Source: Flavobacterium sp. A45 (GTDB lineage: Bacteria > Bacteroidota > Bacteroidia > Flavobacteriales > Flavobacteriaceae). From it: 41,693 nucleotides of DNA. Both the position numbers and the translations under genes were made by a program. The stretch lies in contig NZ_MUNX01000082.1 in assembly GCF_002001005.1 (NCBI RefSeq), positions 1-41,693 on the forward strand, given 5' to 3'. Under the pieces are notes generated by a model that was not told where the DNA came from, searched no databases, and was given only the letters and a program-made list of their open reading frames with translations. This document shows positions 40,529-41,693 of the stretch, one piece after another; positions within the stretch are counted from its first letter, which is position 1, and the number at the start of each line of letters is the position of its first letter.

Positions 40529-41440
40529 ATGAAAAGAAGAGATTTTATCGAAAAAACGGCAGCTAGCACTGCATTATTAAGCTTGGGATTATCTTTAAGC
40601 AGTTTCAAATCAGAATCTGTTGAGCATTTAACCATTTTGCATACTAACGATGTTCATAGTTACATAGATCCTTTTCCAGCCGATCATCCAAGAAACCCAA
40701 ACATGGGAGGCGTTTCTAAAAGAGCCTCAATTATAGAAAAAATCCGTCTTGAAAATCCTAATGTACTACTTCTTGATGCGGGCGATATTTTTCAGGGAAC
40801 TCCGTATTTTAATTACTACGGAGGAGAACTCGAATTCAAGTTAATGAGCATGATGAAATATGACGCTGCAACCATTGGAAATCATGATTTTGACAATGGA
40901 TTGGAAGGCATTGTTGCACAAATGCCACATGCCAGCTTTGAATTTATTTCATCCAACTATGACTTTAAGAATACGCTTATGGATGGTTATGTGAAACCCT
41001 ATAAGATTTTCAACAAAGGCAATATTAAAATTGGCGTTTTTGGACTAGGAATTGAACTAAGCGGCTTGGTTGATAAGAAAAACTACAAAGAAACTGTTTA
41101 TAACAATCCTGTTGAAACCGCCCAGGAAATGGTTAAAATACTAAAGCACGAAAAAAAATGCGACCTAATTATCTGTTTGTCACATTTGGGGTACAAATAC
41201 AATACAGAACCTGATAAAATTTGCGATTTAAAATTAGCCGCCCTAACTAAGGACATTGACCTAATCATTGGCGGACATACTCATACTTTTTTGGACAAGC
41301 CTACTATTGTGAAAAATCTTGAACAAAAAGAAGTCTTAGTAAACCAAGTGGGCTGCTACGGAATAAATTTAGGTCGAATTGACTTTTATTTTGATTCCAA
41401 TAAACAAATAAAAACTCAAGGAAAATCAATAGTCGTTTAA
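40529..41440 (+). CDS. Metallophosphatase half of a 5'-nucleotidase, Tat-type signal
   Basis: A 303-residue calcineurin-like phosphoesterase. The N-terminus MKRRDFIEKTAASTALLSLGLS looks like a twin-arginine signal. The dimetal site is complete: HTNDVHS (Asp-x-His), LLLDAGDIFQG, TIGNHDFDNG, CLSHLGYK and IIGGHTHTF. It ends after the metallophosphatase domain and lacks the nucleoside-binding half present in fused 5'-nucleotidases; that half is the preceding gene. The Tat-type signal suggests folding in the cytoplasm before export. Its last 15 bases overlap the end of the convergent membrane-protein gene. Confidence 0.9.
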   Translation: MKRRDFIEKTAASTALLSLGLSLSSFKSESVEHLTILHTNDVHSYIDPFPADHPRNPNMGGVSKRASIIEKIRLENPNVLLLDAGDIFQGTPYFNYYGGELEFKLMSMMKYDAATIGNHDFDNGLEGIVAQMPHASFEFISSNYDFKNTLMDGYVKPYKIFNKGNIKIGVFGLGIELSGLVDKKNYKETVYNNPVETAQEMVKILKHEKKCDLIICLSHLGYKYNTEPDKICDLKLAALTKDIDLIIGGHTHTFLDKPTIVKNLEQKEVLVNQVGCYGINLGRIDFYFDSNKQIKTQGKSIVV

Positions 41441-41693
41441 ATCATCAATTACTTTATCTTTTTCCAATAAATAATTGACCATAAAGAAATAGGATAAAAA
41501 TTGAGTAATAATACTGATTAAAGTAAAAGCATAGTTGTAAAAATAAAATTTATACAACACAAAAAAGATATCCGTAATTATAAAACAAAGACACATTAAC
41601 ATGGAATTAAAAAAGGCATAACTGCCTTTTTTAATGTAATTTATAATGGAAATAATACTCAAAACACTCAAAATTATTCCAAAAGCCACATAT
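41426..41693 (-). CDS. Integral membrane protein, C-terminal part (runs off the window)
   Basis: The last 87 or so residues of a membrane protein whose start lies beyond the right edge; the frame is open to the end of the window, so the Met at 41689 is not necessarily the start. About three hydrophobic segments are visible: GIILSVLSIISIINYI, FFNSMLMCLCFIITDIFFVLY and TLISIITQFLSYFFMVNYLL, followed by a short acidic tail (EKDKVIDDLNDY). The pattern recalls multi-pass YhhN-like proteins, but the fragment is too short to assign. Its 3' end overlaps the convergent metallophosphatase gene by 15 nt. Confidence 0.6.
   Translation of the reverse strand, partial: YVAFGIILSVLSIISIINYIKKGSYAFFNSMLMCLCFIITDIFFVLYKFYFYNYAFTLISIITQFLSYFFMVNYLLEKDKVIDDLNDY

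Overview
The window is AT-rich bacterial chromosome from a member of the Bacteroidota, most likely Flavobacterium or a close relative. Four things point there: promoters of the Bacteroidota type (TTG, about 19 nt, TAnnTTTG) in front of several genes; almost no Shine-Dalgarno sequences; Bacteroidota-restricted families (DUF4835/PorD, DUF4919, choice-of-anchor I); and the gene order bamD-rpoZ-coaBC-porD-recN. I see no rRNA, tRNA, CRISPR array, transposase or prophage. Most of the window is core housekeeping DNA. The accessory part is the first 3 kb, plus several small dispersed elements between genes.

Layout. 1-2.8 kb: a broken VOC gene, then small genes of weakly known families (DUF1801, DUF2200, VOC) and a DUF4919 protein, followed by the only gene-free stretch longer than 300 nt (2768-3249). 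3.2-8 kb: an NAD(P)-binding protein and the two agmatine-to-putrescine genes (aguB, aguA) with a surface beta-propeller lipoprotein between them. 8-14 kb: an M1 peptidase, aldose epimerase, two GNAT acetyltransferases, a VF530-family protein, smpB and a lipoprotein. 14-18.7 kb: a leftward pair, pcm and a very large DUF3857/transglutaminase-like protein. 18.8-26.7 kb: a rightward series: Gfo/Idh oxidoreductase, 3-hydroxyacyl-CoA dehydrogenase, PH-domain protein, yggS, a four-helix-bundle (S23-type) gene inside a repeat cassette, an exonuclease/GIY-YIG fusion, a potassium channel, miaA and an acyl-ACP thioesterase. 26.7-39.6 kb: leftward genes for a two-component system, coaE, a glycosyltransferase, two unrelated enoyl reductases (fabI and fabV/ter), then recN, porD, coaBC, rpoZ and bamD, and finally dapA with a small conserved gene. 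39.7-41.7 kb: a 5'-nucleotidase divided over two genes, and the end of a membrane protein gene.

How the genes fit together. AguA and AguB together convert agmatine to putrescine. FabI/FabV, the acyl-ACP thioesterase and the 3-hydroxyacyl-CoA dehydrogenase belong to fatty-acid metabolism. CoaBC and CoaE are two steps of coenzyme A synthesis. BamD and PorD serve outer-membrane biogenesis and type IX secretion. Pcm, RecN and SmpB are maintenance and rescue functions.

The most interesting non-genic signal is a structured element of roughly 80-150 nt present three times (12579-12659 +, 24787-24932 -, 31679-31757 +). Its 5' and 3' blocks are conserved, the central hairpin differs in every copy but is always paired, and one outer-stem position shows three different Watson-Crick pairs. 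It resembles the Flavo-1 RNA family as I remember it. Next in interest are the four-helix-bundle gene bracketed by inverted 19-bp-period repeats, a heptanucleotide array inside yggS, and back-to-back promoters that appear to give leaderless smpB and VF530-family mRNAs.
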